Source: Nocardia sp. CY41 (GTDB lineage Bacteria; Actinomycetota; Actinomycetes; Mycobacteriales; Mycobacteriaceae). From it: a stretch of DNA of 64,000 nt. Position 1 is the stretch's first letter. Each line of letters opens with the position of its first letter. Below the pieces are notes generated by a model, which had not been told where the DNA came from, did no database searches, and saw only the letters and a program-made list of their open reading frames with translations. Shown in pieces: positions 40,284 to 51,471 of the stretch. The stretch is from contig NZ_VUOS01000001.1 of the NCBI RefSeq assembly GCF_009829325.1, positions 62,001 through 126,000 on the forward strand, written 5' to 3'. A program made the position numbers and the translations under genes.

Positions 40284-41612
40284 TCAGGAGGGCCGGGTGA
40301 TGCCTTCGCTGCTGCCGAAGCTGGCTTCCTCGTGGCTGACGAGTCCGAGCAACGCCAGCGGCCGGGGGGTCACCGCGATGGTCAGGTAGGAGACCGTGAT
40401 CGCCCAGCGGTTGACGGCTCTCGGCACGGCGAAAGTGTGATAGGCGCGCGTCACCGCCTTGGCGGGCAGACCGGAGAGGCGAATGCCCATCGGGTTGGCG
40501 ACGGCGAAGCCCGGCCCGAGGTCGACGACCAGACCGAGGTCGCGATGCTTGTAGTCGGCGGCGGTGCCGATGCCGAGGCTGGCGGCGACGTTCCTGGCCA
40601 GCGTCTTGCCCTGCCGCGAGGCGTGCTGTGCGGTGGGCGGCGTGATCCGCCCCGGCTTGGTGAGGTCGGGCACGGCCGCCGCGTCCCCGCCCGCGAAGAC
40701 GTCGGGGTGACCGGGCACGGTCAGTTTCGCGTCGACGACCAAGCGACCCTTCTCCAACGGCAGGCCGAGCGTGCCGAGCACCGGCGCGCCGGTCACACCG
40801 GTCACCCAGGCGACGGTGTGCGTCGGGACCACCGTGCCGTCGGTGAGCACCACCGAGTTCTCGTCGAGTTTCTTCAGCGAGGTCTCCAACCGGATCTCGA
40901 TCCCCCGTTTGCGCAGCACCTTCAGCACCTTGTCGCTGAGCCGCTCGCCGACTTCGGGCATCACCCTGGGCGCCATGTCGAGCAGCAGGAAACGCACTTC
41001 GGCGGGGTCGAATCCGCGACGCGCGGCGTAGGCGTCGGCGAGGGCGCGCAACTGCGCGATCAGCTCGGTACCCGCGTACGACGCCCCCACGACGACCACT
41101 GTGCGGCGAGCCCGCCGGACGTCGTCGTCCTCTTCGTCGTCGGCGAGTTCGAGTTGGCGCAGCAACTGCTCGCGCAGGTACAGCGCCTCGGCGACGGTCT
41201 TGAGCCCGCGCGCGTGCTCCGCCAATCCCGGTATGTCGAACAGCCGGGTGACCGATCCGGGTGTGAGCACCAACCGATCCCACGACAACTGCCGCGGCGG
41301 GTACTGCTCACCGGCCACCGTGATCGTCTTGTTCTGCAGGTCCACCGACCGGACGTGCGCGACCACGAGCCGGACCTGCGGCAGCGAATCGGCCAGTGAG
41401 ATGGCGACGAACCGGGGGTCGATCAGTCCGCCCGCCACATCCGGCAGCAGCGGGGTGTAGAGCATGTAGTCGTTCGGGGTGACCAGCACGATTTCGACGT
41501 CCCGGTTCGCCTTCGCCACGATGCGGCAGAGCTTCTGGGCGCAGGTGAACCCGGAGAACCCGCTTCCGACGATCACGACCCGCTGCGGGCTCACAGTATT
41601 CCGTTCCGGCAC
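40284..41612 (-). CDS. ndh: Type II NADH dehydrogenase-like FAD oxidoreductase
   Basis: 442 aa. FAD site VVIVGSGFSGFTCAQKLCR, substrate/NADH site VVVVGASYAGTELIAQLRAL, and VFAGGDAAAVPDLTKPGRITPPTAQHASRQGKTLARNV, a good NDH-2 pattern (GDxAx with the AQHAxxQGxxLA helix). The C-terminal region contains PRAVNRWAITVSYLTIAVTP, possibly a membrane-binding helix. NDH-2 passes electrons from NADH to menaquinone without proton pumping. Acidic insert ADDEEDDD around residue 160 is unusual. Gene symbol given by family only; a second, canonical ndh may exist elsewhere. Confidence 0.8.
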   Translation of the reverse strand: MPERNTVSPQRVVIVGSGFSGFTCAQKLCRIVAKANRDVEIVLVTPNDYMLYTPLLPDVAGGLIDPRFVAISLADSLPQVRLVVAHVRSVDLQNKTITVAGEQYPPRQLSWDRLVLTPGSVTRLFDIPGLAEHARGLKTVAEALYLREQLLRQLELADDEEDDDVRRARRTVVVVGASYAGTELIAQLRALADAYAARRGFDPAEVRFLLLDMAPRVMPEVGERLSDKVLKVLRKRGIEIRLETSLKKLDENSVVLTDGTVVPTHTVAWVTGVTGAPVLGTLGLPLEKGRLVVDAKLTVPGHPDVFAGGDAAAVPDLTKPGRITPPTAQHASRQGKTLARNVAASLGIGTAADYKHRDLGLVVDLGPGFAVANPMGIRLSGLPAKAVTRAYHTFAVPRAVNRWAITVSYLTIAVTPRPLALLGLVSHEEASFGSSEGITRPS

Positions 41613-41802
41613 GGAGACCTCCTCGGCGTCAGCTCCCCGACGCGATTCCCGCCCAGATCCGCCCGAAACCGCGCCACCGGCCTCTCGTGTCCCGGCGGAC
41701 TCCGCCGGGACACGAGAGCCACCGATGGTTTGGCGGTCCGAGGGGGTGGTAGTGCGTCGGTGTCAGTTGCTCGAATCGGCGATTGCGCGAAAGGAGCACA
41801 GC

Positions 41803-41988
41803 ATGGGCCAGGTCAATCCGATCCAGGTACAGAAGTACCTCTCCGGCGTCGACTATCCGTGCGACCGCGAGGGCATTGTCTCGGCAGCCCGGGACAACGG
41901 AGCGGACAGAGACATCATCGACGCGCTCGAGGGAATTCCCGACCGGACCTACGACGGCCCGAACGCGGTCAGCCAAGCCGTCTCGTGA
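41803..41988 (+). CDS. DUF2795 family small protein
   Basis: 61 aa from the ATG at 41803, 6 nt after AAGGAG. IQVQKYLSGVDYPCDREGIVSAARDNGADRDIIDALEGIPDRTYDGPNAVSQAV matches the DUF2795 pattern (YLxGVDYPxxKxxLVxxAxxNGA...LExLPDRxYxxPxxVxxAV). Small helical proteins of this family are often found near stress genes. A hemerythrin gene follows 118 nt downstream. Confidence 0.88.
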   Translation: MGQVNPIQVQKYLSGVDYPCDREGIVSAARDNGADRDIIDALEGIPDRTYDGPNAVSQAVS

Positions 41989-42106
41989 ACCGCCGCGACC
42001 ACGGGCCCGGACCACTGACTCAGGCCGTGCCGGACCCGTGGTCGCTCGCACGACCCCTGAGCCCGCTGCGGACCCGCACAGCCGGGCACTCGGAAGGAGG
42101 AACGCT

Positions 42107-42691
42107 GTGGACGCATTGACATTTCTGCGCACCGACCACGAAGGCGTACTCGGGATTCTCGAGTCCCTCGAACGTGGCCGGGGCAGCGGCGACGCAGAGG
42201 TTCGCGCTCGCGGCGATCTGGTGACCACCCTGGTGATCGCGGAATCGCAGCACGAGGCGATCGAGGAGCAGTTCTTCTGGCCCGAAGTCCGTCGGACGGT
42301 CCCGGACGGCGACGAACTCGCCGATCGGGCGATCGGCCAGGAGGACAGGGCCAAGAAATTGCTTCAGCAGTTGAAGAACTCGCAGGCGGGCAGCTCGGAA
42401 TTCGAGCGGGCGCTGACCGAGTTCATTCCCGCCGCGCGCGCCCACATCGAGTTCGAGCAGTCCGAGGTATGGCCCGCGTTCTCGGACGCGATACCACCGG
42501 AGACGTCCAACGAACTGGGGCGCAAAATGGCCGCGGCCAAGGCCATGGCGCCGACCCGGCCGCATCCGAGCGCCCCGTCGAGCCCCGGATATCTGAAGAC
42601 CGTGGGCATGGTATCCGCGCTCGTGGACAAGGCCCGCGACCTGATCAGCGGCAGGCGCTCCCACTACCCGCCGACCGCGCCCCCGTCCTGA
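42107..42691 (+). CDS. Hemerythrin HHE-domain protein
   Basis: 194 aa from the GTG at 42107 after GGAAGGAGG. The HHE cation-binding domain has the expected His/Glu ligands: LRTDHEGVLG, ESQHEAIEEQFFWP, and AHIEFEQSEVWP. These four-helix proteins bind a diiron site and sense or detoxify oxygen, NO or peroxide. The C-terminal 50 residues are Pro-rich and basic. Same direction as the DUF2795 gene, likely one unit. Followed by a hairpin. Confidence 0.9.
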   Translation: MDALTFLRTDHEGVLGILESLERGRGSGDAEVRARGDLVTTLVIAESQHEAIEEQFFWPEVRRTVPDGDELADRAIGQEDRAKKLLQQLKNSQAGSSEFERALTEFIPAARAHIEFEQSEVWPAFSDAIPPETSNELGRKMAAAKAMAPTRPHPSAPSSPGYLKTVGMVSALVDKARDLISGRRSHYPPTAPPS

Positions 42692-42694
42692 CCC

Positions 42695-42710
42695 CGGCGC
42701 AAAAGCGCCG
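42695..42710 (+). terminator. Hairpin after the hemerythrin gene
   Basis: CGGCGC-AAAA-GCGCCG, 3 nt after the hemerythrin stop; a second short hairpin (CGCGACC/GGTCGCG) follows at about 42718-42736. Probable factor-independent terminator. Confidence 0.6.
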
Positions 42711-42748
42711 ACGTGCCCGCGACCGGCGGTCGCGGCGACTCGGCACGC

Positions 42749-42868
42749 TTATTTCCGGAACCGGGACTCCAGTTCGGCGAGCGTCGCTCGCAGATCGGTC
42801 TTGAAGATCCCCTGGGAACCGGCTTCCGCGCGCACCGCGGCCTCGACCTCCGGATGGGCGAGCAGGGG
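42749..42868 (-). pseudogene. C-terminal remnant of an unidentified gene
   Basis: On the minus strand a frame ends at TAA (42749-42751) and reads LLAHPEVEAAVRAEAGSQG then IFKTDLRATLAELESRFRK. It has the composition of a real protein C-terminus but no start codon; its upstream part is replaced by an unrelated fragment. I do not recognise the parent gene. Confidence 0.4.
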
Positions 42869-43023
42869 CCGGCGGCGGTGGTCTCGGCGACTTCGCCTTG
42901 GTCTACGGCTACCAGCGCTTCGCCTGGCGGGTCACGCTCGTCGCGACGCTGATCATCATCGCGGGCGTGCAGTGCATCCAGTTCTCCGGCAACTGGCCGG
43001 ACCGGAAAGTATTGCGCCGCTGA
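42855..43023 (+). pseudogene. C-terminal remnant of a MetI-type ABC permease
   Basis: The plus-strand frame ending at TGA 43021-43023 reads GAGGGGLGDFALVYGYQRF then AWRVTLVATLIIIAGVQCIQFSG. GGGGLGDFAxxYGYQRF is the C-terminal signature of the methionine ABC permease MetI, followed by its last helix. The N-terminal 75 percent is missing and there is no start. It abuts, tail to tail, another gene remnant on the opposite strand. Confidence 0.6.
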
Positions 43024-43024
43024 G

Positions 43025-43453
43025 CTATCCAGCGGTCGAGGTGCAGGCGGTCAATCGCACGCTCGCAGCACGGGGAATCGCGCTGCCGAGGTCGGGGAAC
43101 GGCGGAGCGCTGGGACCGAGGACCTCGATGGCCCGGCGTTCGGCTTCGGCTCGGGTGGCGCCCCACGCCCATCCGTGCCTGCCGTCGGCGCCGCGCACCA
43201 CGGACCCGCAGGCGTTCCAGAACTGCACCACCGTCCGGCAGTCGGCAACACCGCATTGAGCGCGAGCCGCGGTGTCCGCGGCGGCGGCGCTCGCATAGTC
43301 CACCGCCGAAGTGACGGCACCCGTGCTGGAGGAAAACGCCAGCGCGCCATAATAGGTCGCCGCACGCGCTTCACCCGCAGGAGCGCCGACCACGGCGCAG
43401 GTGGCGGCCGACACCGCCGCGAGCCCGAGGGCAGCCTTGTGCGGCACCGACAT
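43025..43453 (-). CDS. Secreted DUF4189 protein
   Basis: 142 aa from the ATG at 43453. Signal peptide to about residue 31 (AALGLAAVSAATCAVVGAPAGEARA). The mature part TYYGALAFSSSTGAVTSAVDYASAAAADTAARAQCGVADCRTVVQFWNACGSVV followed by GWAWGATRAEAERRAIE is the DUF4189 pattern, a small alpha/beta module with conserved Cys and a W-G-xx-x-A-E repeat end, common in Nocardia and mycobacteria as a secreted protein of unknown role. The 290 bp upstream (43454-43743) hold no recognisable gene. Confidence 0.85.
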   Translation of the reverse strand: MSVPHKAALGLAAVSAATCAVVGAPAGEARAATYYGALAFSSSTGAVTSAVDYASAAAADTAARAQCGVADCRTVVQFWNACGSVVRGADGRHGWAWGATRAEAERRAIEVLGPSAPPFPDLGSAIPRAASVRLTACTSTAG

Positions 43454-43743
43454 GTGCGGATCCTCCCCGTCTCTCGTCTGTGGGGTCAGATCATCGCCGG
43501 ACTCGTACGCTTTGTCCAAAGCGGGCTTCCCACCGTGGGCGGGTCCGTGATACCGGCGCGGTAGGCGCTCGCCTGACGAGAGCCCTTCGCGCCGAGTACC
43601 GGGCGATGCGGCCGTGCGGATGGGTAGTGACCGGAAGGGCCGCTGGTGACCGGCACCCACCACCACTGCACGCGGCGGATATGACTCAGCCGCCGGAGCA
43701 CCTTGTTCGGGCGCTGTCCGGCGGCTGTTTCCGACTCCGGCTA

Positions 43744-44136
43744 TTACACCGTGAACCCGAGGGCGCGCAGCTGCTCGCGGCCGTCCTCGGTGATCTTGTC
43801 CGGCCCCCACGGCGGCATCCAGACCCAGTTGATCTTCAGGTCTTCCACCAGCCCGCTGCGCACCAGCGCGTTGCGGGACTGGTCCTCGATGACGTCGGTC
43901 AACGGGCAGGCCGCCGAGGTCAGCGTCATGTCGAGGACCGCGATGTTCTCCTCCTCGACGCGCAACCCGTAGACCAGGCCGAGATCGACCACATTGATGC
44001 CCAGTTCCGGGTCGACGACGTCGCGCATCGCCTCTTCGATGTCCTCGAGCAGCTTGATGTCCTCCGCGGACAGCTCGGCCGGTTCGGCGGCCGGCGCGGC
44101 CGGTTCGGTCGTGTCGGTGGCCGGTGTGTCACTCAT
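43744..44136 (-). CDS. sufT: MIP18/DUF59 Fe-S assembly protein SufT
   Basis: 130 aa. DVVDPELGINVVDLGLVYGLRVEEENIAVLDMTLTSAACPLTDVIEDQ is the DUF59 core with the conserved Asp-Pro-Glu and the reactive Cys (SAACPL). An acidic, Ala/Pro-rich extension of 25 residues precedes it. SufT helps maturation of Fe-S proteins downstream of the SUF scaffold. Last gene of the suf operon, as Rv1466 is in M. tuberculosis. Confidence 0.93.
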   Translation of the reverse strand: MSDTPATDTTEPAAPAAEPAELSAEDIKLLEDIEEAMRDVVDPELGINVVDLGLVYGLRVEEENIAVLDMTLTSAACPLTDVIEDQSRNALVRSGLVEDLKINWVWMPPWGPDKITEDGREQLRALGFTV

Positions 44137-44164
44137 GCGCTTCCCCGTTTCCCATCGGACGGTG

Positions 44165-44632
44165 TCAGTTCTCTTCCGCGGCGCCGGCGGGCTGCGCGGG
44201 GCCGATCCTGAGGACGGCGTCCTTGAACGCCATCCACCCGAGCAGCGCGCACTTCACCCGCGCGGGGTATTTCGAGACACCCGCCAAGGCGACGCCGTCG
44301 CCGATCACGTCCTCGTCGCCCTCGACGGTGCCGCGGCTGGAGATCATCTCACTGTAGGAGTCGACCACCTTCAGCGCCTGTTGCACCGGCAGCCCGATGA
44401 CCTGGTCGGTGAGGATCGAGGTGGCGGCCTGGCTGATCGAGCAGCCCTGGCCGTCGTAGGAGACATCGGCGATGTCACCGTTGTCGTTCAACTGCACGCG
44501 CAAGGTCACCTCGTCGCCGCAGGTCGGGTTCACGTGGTGTACCTCGGCCCCGAACGGCTCGCGCAGCCCCCGGTGATGCGGGTGCTTGTAGTGGTCCAGG
44601 ATCACTTCCTGGTACATCTGCTCCATGCGCAT
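44165..44632 (-). CDS. sufU: Zn-dependent sulfurtransferase SufU
   Basis: 155 aa. MRMEQMYQEVILDHYKHPHHRG, NPTCGDEV, DGQGCSISQAATSIL and ARVKCALLGW contain the Asp and three Cys that hold zinc in SufU. SufU accepts persulfide from SufS through Zn-ligand exchange. It starts 3 nt after the sufS stop. Operon position equals Rv1465. Confidence 0.95.
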   Translation of the reverse strand: MRMEQMYQEVILDHYKHPHHRGLREPFGAEVHHVNPTCGDEVTLRVQLNDNGDIADVSYDGQGCSISQAATSILTDQVIGLPVQQALKVVDSYSEMISSRGTVEGDEDVIGDGVALAGVSKYPARVKCALLGWMAFKDAVLRIGPAQPAGAAEEN

Positions 44633-44635
44633 GTC

Positions 44636-46667
<2,032 letters not shown>

Positions 46668-46705
46668 CGAATTCGGATTCCTTTGCCAGGTATGGGGGTC
46701 GTTGA

Positions 46706-47884
46706 TCAGGCGCCGATGGCGGCGAGTTCGGCCTCGATGGCCGCCTCCAGCCGCTCCCGGACCTCGGGCACCGCGATCTTCTGGATGATCTCGTGGAAGA
46801 AACCGCGCACCACCAGGCGGCGGGCGGCATCCTCCGGGATGCCGCGGGCACGCAGGTAGAACAGCTGCTCGTCGTCGAACCTGCCGGTCGCGGAAGCGTG
46901 TCCGGCTCCGACGATCTCGCCGGTCTCGATCTCCAGGTTCGGCACCGAGTCCGCCCGCGCGCCGTCGGTGAGCACCAGGTTGCGGTTCACCTCGAAGGTG
47001 TCGGTGCCCTCGGCGGCGGCGCGGATGAGCACGTCGCCGACCCACACGGTGCGAGCGTCGCCCTTCGACGAGTTCGGGTCGCCTTGCAGCGCACCCTTGT
47101 ACAGCACGTTCGACTTGCAGTTCGGCACCGCGTGGTCGACCAGCAGGCGCTGCTCGAAATGCTGACCCGCGTCGGCGAAGTAGAGGCCGAGCAGTTCGGC
47201 GTCGCCGCCGGGGCCGTCGTAGCGGACGTTGCCGGTCAGGCGCACCAGGTCGCCGCCGAGGGTGACCGAGGTGTGCCGCAGGGTGGCATCGCGACCGAGC
47301 TTCGCGTGATGGGCGGTGGCGTGTACGGCGTCGTCGGCCCAGTCCTGGACGGCGACGACGGTCAGCGAGGCCGAATCGCCGAGCACGAATTCGACGTTCT
47401 CGGCGTAGATTCCGCTGCCGCGCTGGTCGATGACCACGGTCGCCTTGGCGAAGCGGTCCAGCCGGATCTGCAAGTGGCCGTAGGCGGTCTTGCCTTCGCC
47501 GGGGCCGGTGATCGTGACGGTCACCGGCTCGGCGACCTCGACCTCCTTGCCCACCGACACGACGGTGGCCTGCTCGAAGCCCGAGTAGGCCTGCGCGGCG
47601 ACACGATCGGACGGCACGCCGCCCGCGCCGAGCCGCGCGTCGGAGCGGTCGACCGTCTCAAGCGTCACGCCCTCGGACACGGCGACCTCGACGGTCGCGC
47701 GGCCGTCGCGGACCGCGGTGCCGTCCTGCAGGCCGCGCAGGCGGCGCAACGGGGTGAACCGCCACGCCTCGTCCTTGGCGGACGGCACCTCGAAGGCGTT
47801 GACGTCGAACGAGGTGAAGACCTCGCCCTTGTTGATCGCGGGGGTACGAGCCTCGGCGGCTTCGGCGACGTTGTCCACGGCCAT
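46706..47884 (-). CDS. sufD: Fe-S assembly scaffold subunit SufD
   Basis: 392 aa. Starts [42 protein letters not shown] and the right-handed beta-helix body with ELLGLYFADAGQHFEQRLLVDHAVPNCKSNVLYKG and ATGRFDDEQLFYLRARGIPEDAARRLVVRGF are characteristic. SufD pairs with SufB and is required for iron entry. Its start overlaps the sufB stop (TGATG), so translation is coupled. Confidence 0.96.
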   Translation of the reverse strand: MAVDNVAEAAEARTPAINKGEVFTSFDVNAFEVPSAKDEAWRFTPLRRLRGLQDGTAVRDGRATVEVAVSEGVTLETVDRSDARLGAGGVPSDRVAAQAYSGFEQATVVSVGKEVEVAEPVTVTITGPGEGKTAYGHLQIRLDRFAKATVVIDQRGSGIYAENVEFVLGDSASLTVVAVQDWADDAVHATAHHAKLGRDATLRHTSVTLGGDLVRLTGNVRYDGPGGDAELLGLYFADAGQHFEQRLLVDHAVPNCKSNVLYKGALQGDPNSSKGDARTVWVGDVLIRAAAEGTDTFEVNRNLVLTDGARADSVPNLEIETGEIVGAGHASATGRFDDEQLFYLRARGIPEDAARRLVVRGFFHEIIQKIAVPEVRERLEAAIEAELAAIGA

Positions 47885-49320
47885 CAGCCGACGGCTCCTT
47901 CCATCTGCAGTTCGATCAGGCGGTTCAGTTCGAGGGCGTACTCCATCGGCAGTTCCTTGGCGATCGGCTCGACGAAGCCGCGCACCACCATCGCCATCGC
48001 CTCGTCCTCGGTGAGGCCGCGGCTCATCAGGTAGAACAGCTGATCCTCGGAGACCTTCGAGACGGTCGCCTCGTGCCCCATGGTCACGTCGTCCTCGCGG
48101 ATGTCCACGTAGGGATAGGTGTCCGAGCGGCTGATCGTGTCCACCAGCAGCGCGTCGCACTTCACCGTCGACTTCGAGCCGTGCGCGCCCTTGTTCACCT
48201 GGACCAGGCCGCGGTAGGAGGCCCGGCCGCCGCCGCGCGCCACCGACTTCGACACGATGGTCGAGGAGGTGTGCGGCGCGAGGTGCAGCATCTTGGCGCC
48301 GGTGTCCTGGTGCTGGCCCTCGCCGGCGAACGCCACCGAGAGCACCTCGCCCTTGGCGTACTCGCCGGTCATCCAGACCGCGGGGTACTTCATGGTGACC
48401 TTGGAGCCGATGTTGCCGTCGATCCACTCCATGGTCGCGCCCGCCTCGGCCTTGGCCCGCTTGGTGACCAGGTTGTAGACGTTGTTCGACCAGTTCTGGA
48501 TGGTGGTGTAGCGGCAGCGGCCGCCCTTCTTCACGATGATCTCCACCACCGCGGAGTGCAGCGAGTCGGACTTGTAGATCGGCGCGGTGCAGCCCTCGAC
48601 GTAGTGCACGTACGCGCCCTCGTCGACGATGATCAGGGTCCGCTCGAACTGGCCCATGTTCTCGGTGTTGATCCGGAAGTAGGCCTGCAGCGGGATATCC
48701 ACGTGCACGCCCGGCGGCACGTAGATGAACGAGCCGCCCGACCACACGGCGGTGTTCAGCGCGGAGAACTTGTTGTCGCCCGCGGGGATGACCGAGCCGA
48801 AGTACTGCTGGAAGATCTCCGGGTGCTCTTTGAGCCCGGTGTCGGTGTCCAGGAAGATCACGCCCTGGGCCTCCAGGTCCTCGCGGATCTGGTGGTACAC
48901 CACCTCGGACTCGTACTGCGCGGCCACACCGGCGACCAGCCGCTGCTTCTCCGCCTCGGGGATGCCCAGCTTGTCGTAGGTGTTCTTGATGTCCTCGGGC
49001 AGCTCGTCCCAGGAAGCGGCCTGCTTCTCGGTGGAGCGGACGAAGTACTTGATGTTGTCGAAGTCGATGCCATCGAGGTTGGAGCCCCACAGCGGCATCG
49101 GCTTGCGATCGAAGATGCGCAGGGCCTTCAGCCGCTGTTCGAGCATCCATTCCGGCTCGTTCTTCTTCGCCGAGATGTCGCGGACAACCGCCTCGGACAG
49201 ACCTCGTTGCGCGCTGGCGCCGGCCACATCCGAATCGGCCCAGCCGTAACCGTATTTGCCCAGTGAGGCGATGGCCTCTTCCTGGGTGAGCGGTTGCACC
49301 TGGTCGGTGGTCGTCGTCAT
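47884..49320 (-). CDS. sufB: Fe-S assembly scaffold SufB (no intein)
   Basis: 478 aa from the ATG at 49320. [69 protein letters not shown] and the C-terminal [25 protein letters not shown] are SufB signatures. The catalytic-core [20 protein letters not shown] is uninterrupted, so the intein found in M. tuberculosis SufB is absent. The start overlaps the sufR stop by 4 nt (ATGA). Confidence 0.97.
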   Translation of the reverse strand: MTTTTDQVQPLTQEEAIASLGKYGYGWADSDVAGASAQRGLSEAVVRDISAKKNEPEWMLEQRLKALRIFDRKPMPLWGSNLDGIDFDNIKYFVRSTEKQAASWDELPEDIKNTYDKLGIPEAEKQRLVAGVAAQYESEVVYHQIREDLEAQGVIFLDTDTGLKEHPEIFQQYFGSVIPAGDNKFSALNTAVWSGGSFIYVPPGVHVDIPLQAYFRINTENMGQFERTLIIVDEGAYVHYVEGCTAPIYKSDSLHSAVVEIIVKKGGRCRYTTIQNWSNNVYNLVTKRAKAEAGATMEWIDGNIGSKVTMKYPAVWMTGEYAKGEVLSVAFAGEGQHQDTGAKMLHLAPHTSSTIVSKSVARGGGRASYRGLVQVNKGAHGSKSTVKCDALLVDTISRSDTYPYVDIREDDVTMGHEATVSKVSEDQLFYLMSRGLTEDEAMAMVVRGFVEPIAKELPMEYALELNRLIELQMEGAVG

Positions 49321-50126
49321 TCGGCACTCCTTCCGGAGTCGTTCGTTCGTACCGCTGCGGGCTGTGCAGCGGTTGGTGCTGACGTTCTGGTGCGGTCGGG
49401 GGGCAGCACGAGCAGCGGCACGTGCGTGGTGCACGCGCAGTCGCCGTTGGCGATCGTGGCCAGCCGCTGCACGTGGGTGCCGAGCAGCTCCCGGAACGCC
49501 TCGAGTTCCGCCGCGCACAGCTGCGGGAACTCCTCGGCGACGTGCGCCACGGGGCAGTGGTGCTGGCAGATCTGCACACCCGCGCCCACCTTGCGGGTGG
49601 TGGCGGCGAACCCCGCGTCGGTGAACGCCTCGGCGATCTCCTCGGCTTTGGCCTCGGTCTGTTCCGTGGTGTGCTCGCCGACCGGTTCGATCCCGGCCAC
49701 GATAGTGCGTGCTCGTTTGCGGGCGAACTCGGTGATGGCCTGTTCGCCGCCGATCTCCCCGAGCTGCCGGATCGCGGCCCCCGCCAGATCGTCGTAGGCG
49801 TGACCGAGCTGGCCTCGCCCGGCGGCGGTGAGCTGGTACTGCTTGGCCGGGCGGCCCCGGCCTTTCTGCTGCCAGGGCGCCGATCGGCCGGCTCGTGCCT
49901 GACCGGAGTCGATCAGGGCGTCCAAATGCCTGCGCACACCCGCCGGTGCCAGGCCGAGCCTGTTCCCGATCGCGGTGGCGGTGATCGGTCCTTCCTCCAG
50001 CAGCAGCTGGACGATGGCCGCTCGGGTGTGTCCTTCGCCGCCGACCGTCGCGGGGGCAGCAGCCGACCCGGCACCGGCCCGGCGGCCGGCCCCTTCGTCG
50101 TTCCTCCGCAAACCCACGGTTTTCAC
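49317..50126 (-). CDS. sufR: Fe-S-sensing repressor SufR
   Basis: 269 aa from the GTG at 50126. Winged [39 protein letters not shown], linker [18 protein letters not shown], and C-terminal cluster ligands in [24 protein letters not shown] plus GDCACTTH. SufR holds a [4Fe-4S] cluster and represses the suf operon when Fe-S supply is adequate. It is the first gene of sufR-B-D-C-S-U-T; an ACACT-N5-TGTGA box overlaps its own start. Confidence 0.95.
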   Translation of the reverse strand: MKTVGLRRNDEGAGRRAGAGSAAAPATVGGEGHTRAAIVQLLLEEGPITATAIGNRLGLAPAGVRRHLDALIDSGQARAGRSAPWQQKGRGRPAKQYQLTAAGRGQLGHAYDDLAGAAIRQLGEIGGEQAITEFARKRARTIVAGIEPVGEHTTEQTEAKAEEIAEAFTDAGFAATTRKVGAGVQICQHHCPVAHVAEEFPQLCAAELEAFRELLGTHVQRLATIANGDCACTTHVPLLVLPPDRTRTSAPTAAQPAAVRTNDSGRSAE

Positions 50127-50137
50127 AACATCAGTGT
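50123..50137 (-). promoter_or_regulatory. SufR operator over the sufR start codon
   Basis: On the minus strand ACACT-GATGT-TGTGA covers 50123-50137 and includes the GTG start codon. It equals the ACACT-N5-TGTGA inverted repeat described for the M. tuberculosis SufR regulon. It implies autoregulation of the whole operon. The 280 bp beyond (50138-50420) contain no gene I can support. Confidence 0.8.
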
Positions 50138-50420
50138 GGCGGAATTCGTTCCCGAAATCTAATAAGGGTGCCCTGAGTCAGCGGCCCGACCGACCTGCGG
50201 GTATTCCGGCACAGCGGACAGGCGCGCGCGCAGGCCCGGACAAGTGTCCACCCGTGGAAACGCCCACTCCGCGCCCATCTCCCCCGGCTGACCTGCGCAG
50301 AGAAAACGTCGATCGGAATCGATCGCCGGGCATTCGGGAAAGCTCCGGCTCCCGCCACCACATCCGCGGCGCGGTCGTCGCAGGACGGCGACGACCCGCA
50401 GTGCTGTTCGTCACAGGCGC

Positions 50421-51440
50421 TCAGCGCACCGCGACCAGTTTCATCGGCGTCTCCAGCAGCGCGTCCACCGCCTCGTCCCACACCGCCGTCGCGGTGGTGA
50501 CCAGCGACGGATCGAAGCGACCTGCCGCGACGAGTTCGAGCACCTCGGGGATGACGGGGCGCACGTGCGCGCGACCGGTGTGGAAGGTGCAGCACCGGGT
50601 GTACATGTCCAGGATCGGCAGGGCCACGTCCTGCAACTGGACGCTGACGCTCGTGCACCAGCCGTCGTATGCCGTGGCATCGATGGCCGCGCGCAGCGCC
50701 TTCGGCTCACCCGCCGCCTCCACCACGATCCGGAAACGCCCGACCCGCGCATCGCGCGGACCTTCGATCGCCTCCGCGCCGAAAGATTTCGCGATGTTCA
50801 GCCGCTCGACGGAGTCGTCGAGATAGACGACGCGGGCGGAGCCGAGCGCGACCGCGAGCCCGGCGGCGTACAAACCGATGGACGGTGCGGCAGGACCGCC
50901 GATCACCAGCACTTCGGCGCCGGGATCGGCGGCCAACTGCGGCGCCACCGAGCGATAGGCGTCCGGAATGTTGTCGCTGGCACTGGCTACCGCGGCCGGG
51001 TCGACGCCGGAGGGCAACCGCACCAGCATGGCGTCGGCGTGTGGCACCAGCGCCAGGTCGGCCCACAGCCCGCCCCAATCCAACCCGCCCATGGGGCCGA
51101 GACCGAAACTGGACAGGCGCGGATGGCTCGCGCAGTTCCCGGTCCGCCCACGCGCACAGGACGGGCACACGCCGCAGGAGATCTGGAACGGCACCACCAC
51201 CAGGTCGCCCACCGCGACGCCGCGGACCTCCGGCCCGGCCTCGACCACTTCGGCGACTCCCTCGTGCCCGAACGGATACGGCCCGGGCAGTGGGAACGCG
51301 CCGCGCAGGACGGCCGGGTCGAGGTCGCAGGTGGCCAACGCGACCGGTCGCACCAGCGCCTGACCGGGCCCACTCAGCGCGGGTTCGGGATGTTCTTCCC
51401 AGCGCATCGCACCGGGCCCGGTCAGCATCAGACGCTTCAT
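50421..51440 (-). CDS. Zinc-binding alcohol dehydrogenase family protein
   Basis: 339 aa. GroES-like domain with FGHEGVAEV (catalytic His-Glu) and the structural-zinc Cys cluster CGVCPSCARGRTGNC; Rossmann domain with VLVIGGPAAPSIGLYAAGLAVALGSARVVYLD. It is a medium-chain Zn-dependent dehydrogenase; the glycine motif is GGPAAPSIG, slightly unusual for GxGxxG. It follows a TetR gene on the same strand and behind a palindrome, so it is probably the regulated target. Substrate unknown. Confidence 0.85.
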   Translation of the reverse strand: MKRLMLTGPGAMRWEEHPEPALSGPGQALVRPVALATCDLDPAVLRGAFPLPGPYPFGHEGVAEVVEAGPEVRGVAVGDLVVVPFQISCGVCPSCARGRTGNCASHPRLSSFGLGPMGGLDWGGLWADLALVPHADAMLVRLPSGVDPAAVASASDNIPDAYRSVAPQLAADPGAEVLVIGGPAAPSIGLYAAGLAVALGSARVVYLDDSVERLNIAKSFGAEAIEGPRDARVGRFRIVVEAAGEPKALRAAIDATAYDGWCTSVSVQLQDVALPILDMYTRCCTFHTGRAHVRPVIPEVLELVAAGRFDPSLVTTATAVWDEAVDALLETPMKLVAVR

Positions 51441-51453
51441 CGTCCAAGTGTCG

Positions 51454-51471
51454 CTAGAACGTTCTTTCTAG
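51454..51471 (-). promoter_or_regulatory. Operator-like palindrome between TetR gene and dehydrogenase
   Basis: CTAGAA-CGTTCT-TTCTAG, with an inner perfect palindrome AGAACGTTCT (51456-51465), lies 14 nt upstream of the dehydrogenase start and overlaps the TetR stop codon. The fit is good for a YxaF/LmrA-type TetR site that tunes the downstream gene. Confidence 0.5.

Noticed and set aside
42713..42952. A 79-codon plus-strand frame after the hemerythrin gene
   Set aside because: No start site; it runs across two gene remnants in a different frame from the MetI fragment.
46706..49579. A 957-codon frame joining parts of sufB (wrong frame) and sufD
   Set aside because: Its first half is low-complexity readthrough of sufB in the wrong frame; only the sufD part from 47884 is real.
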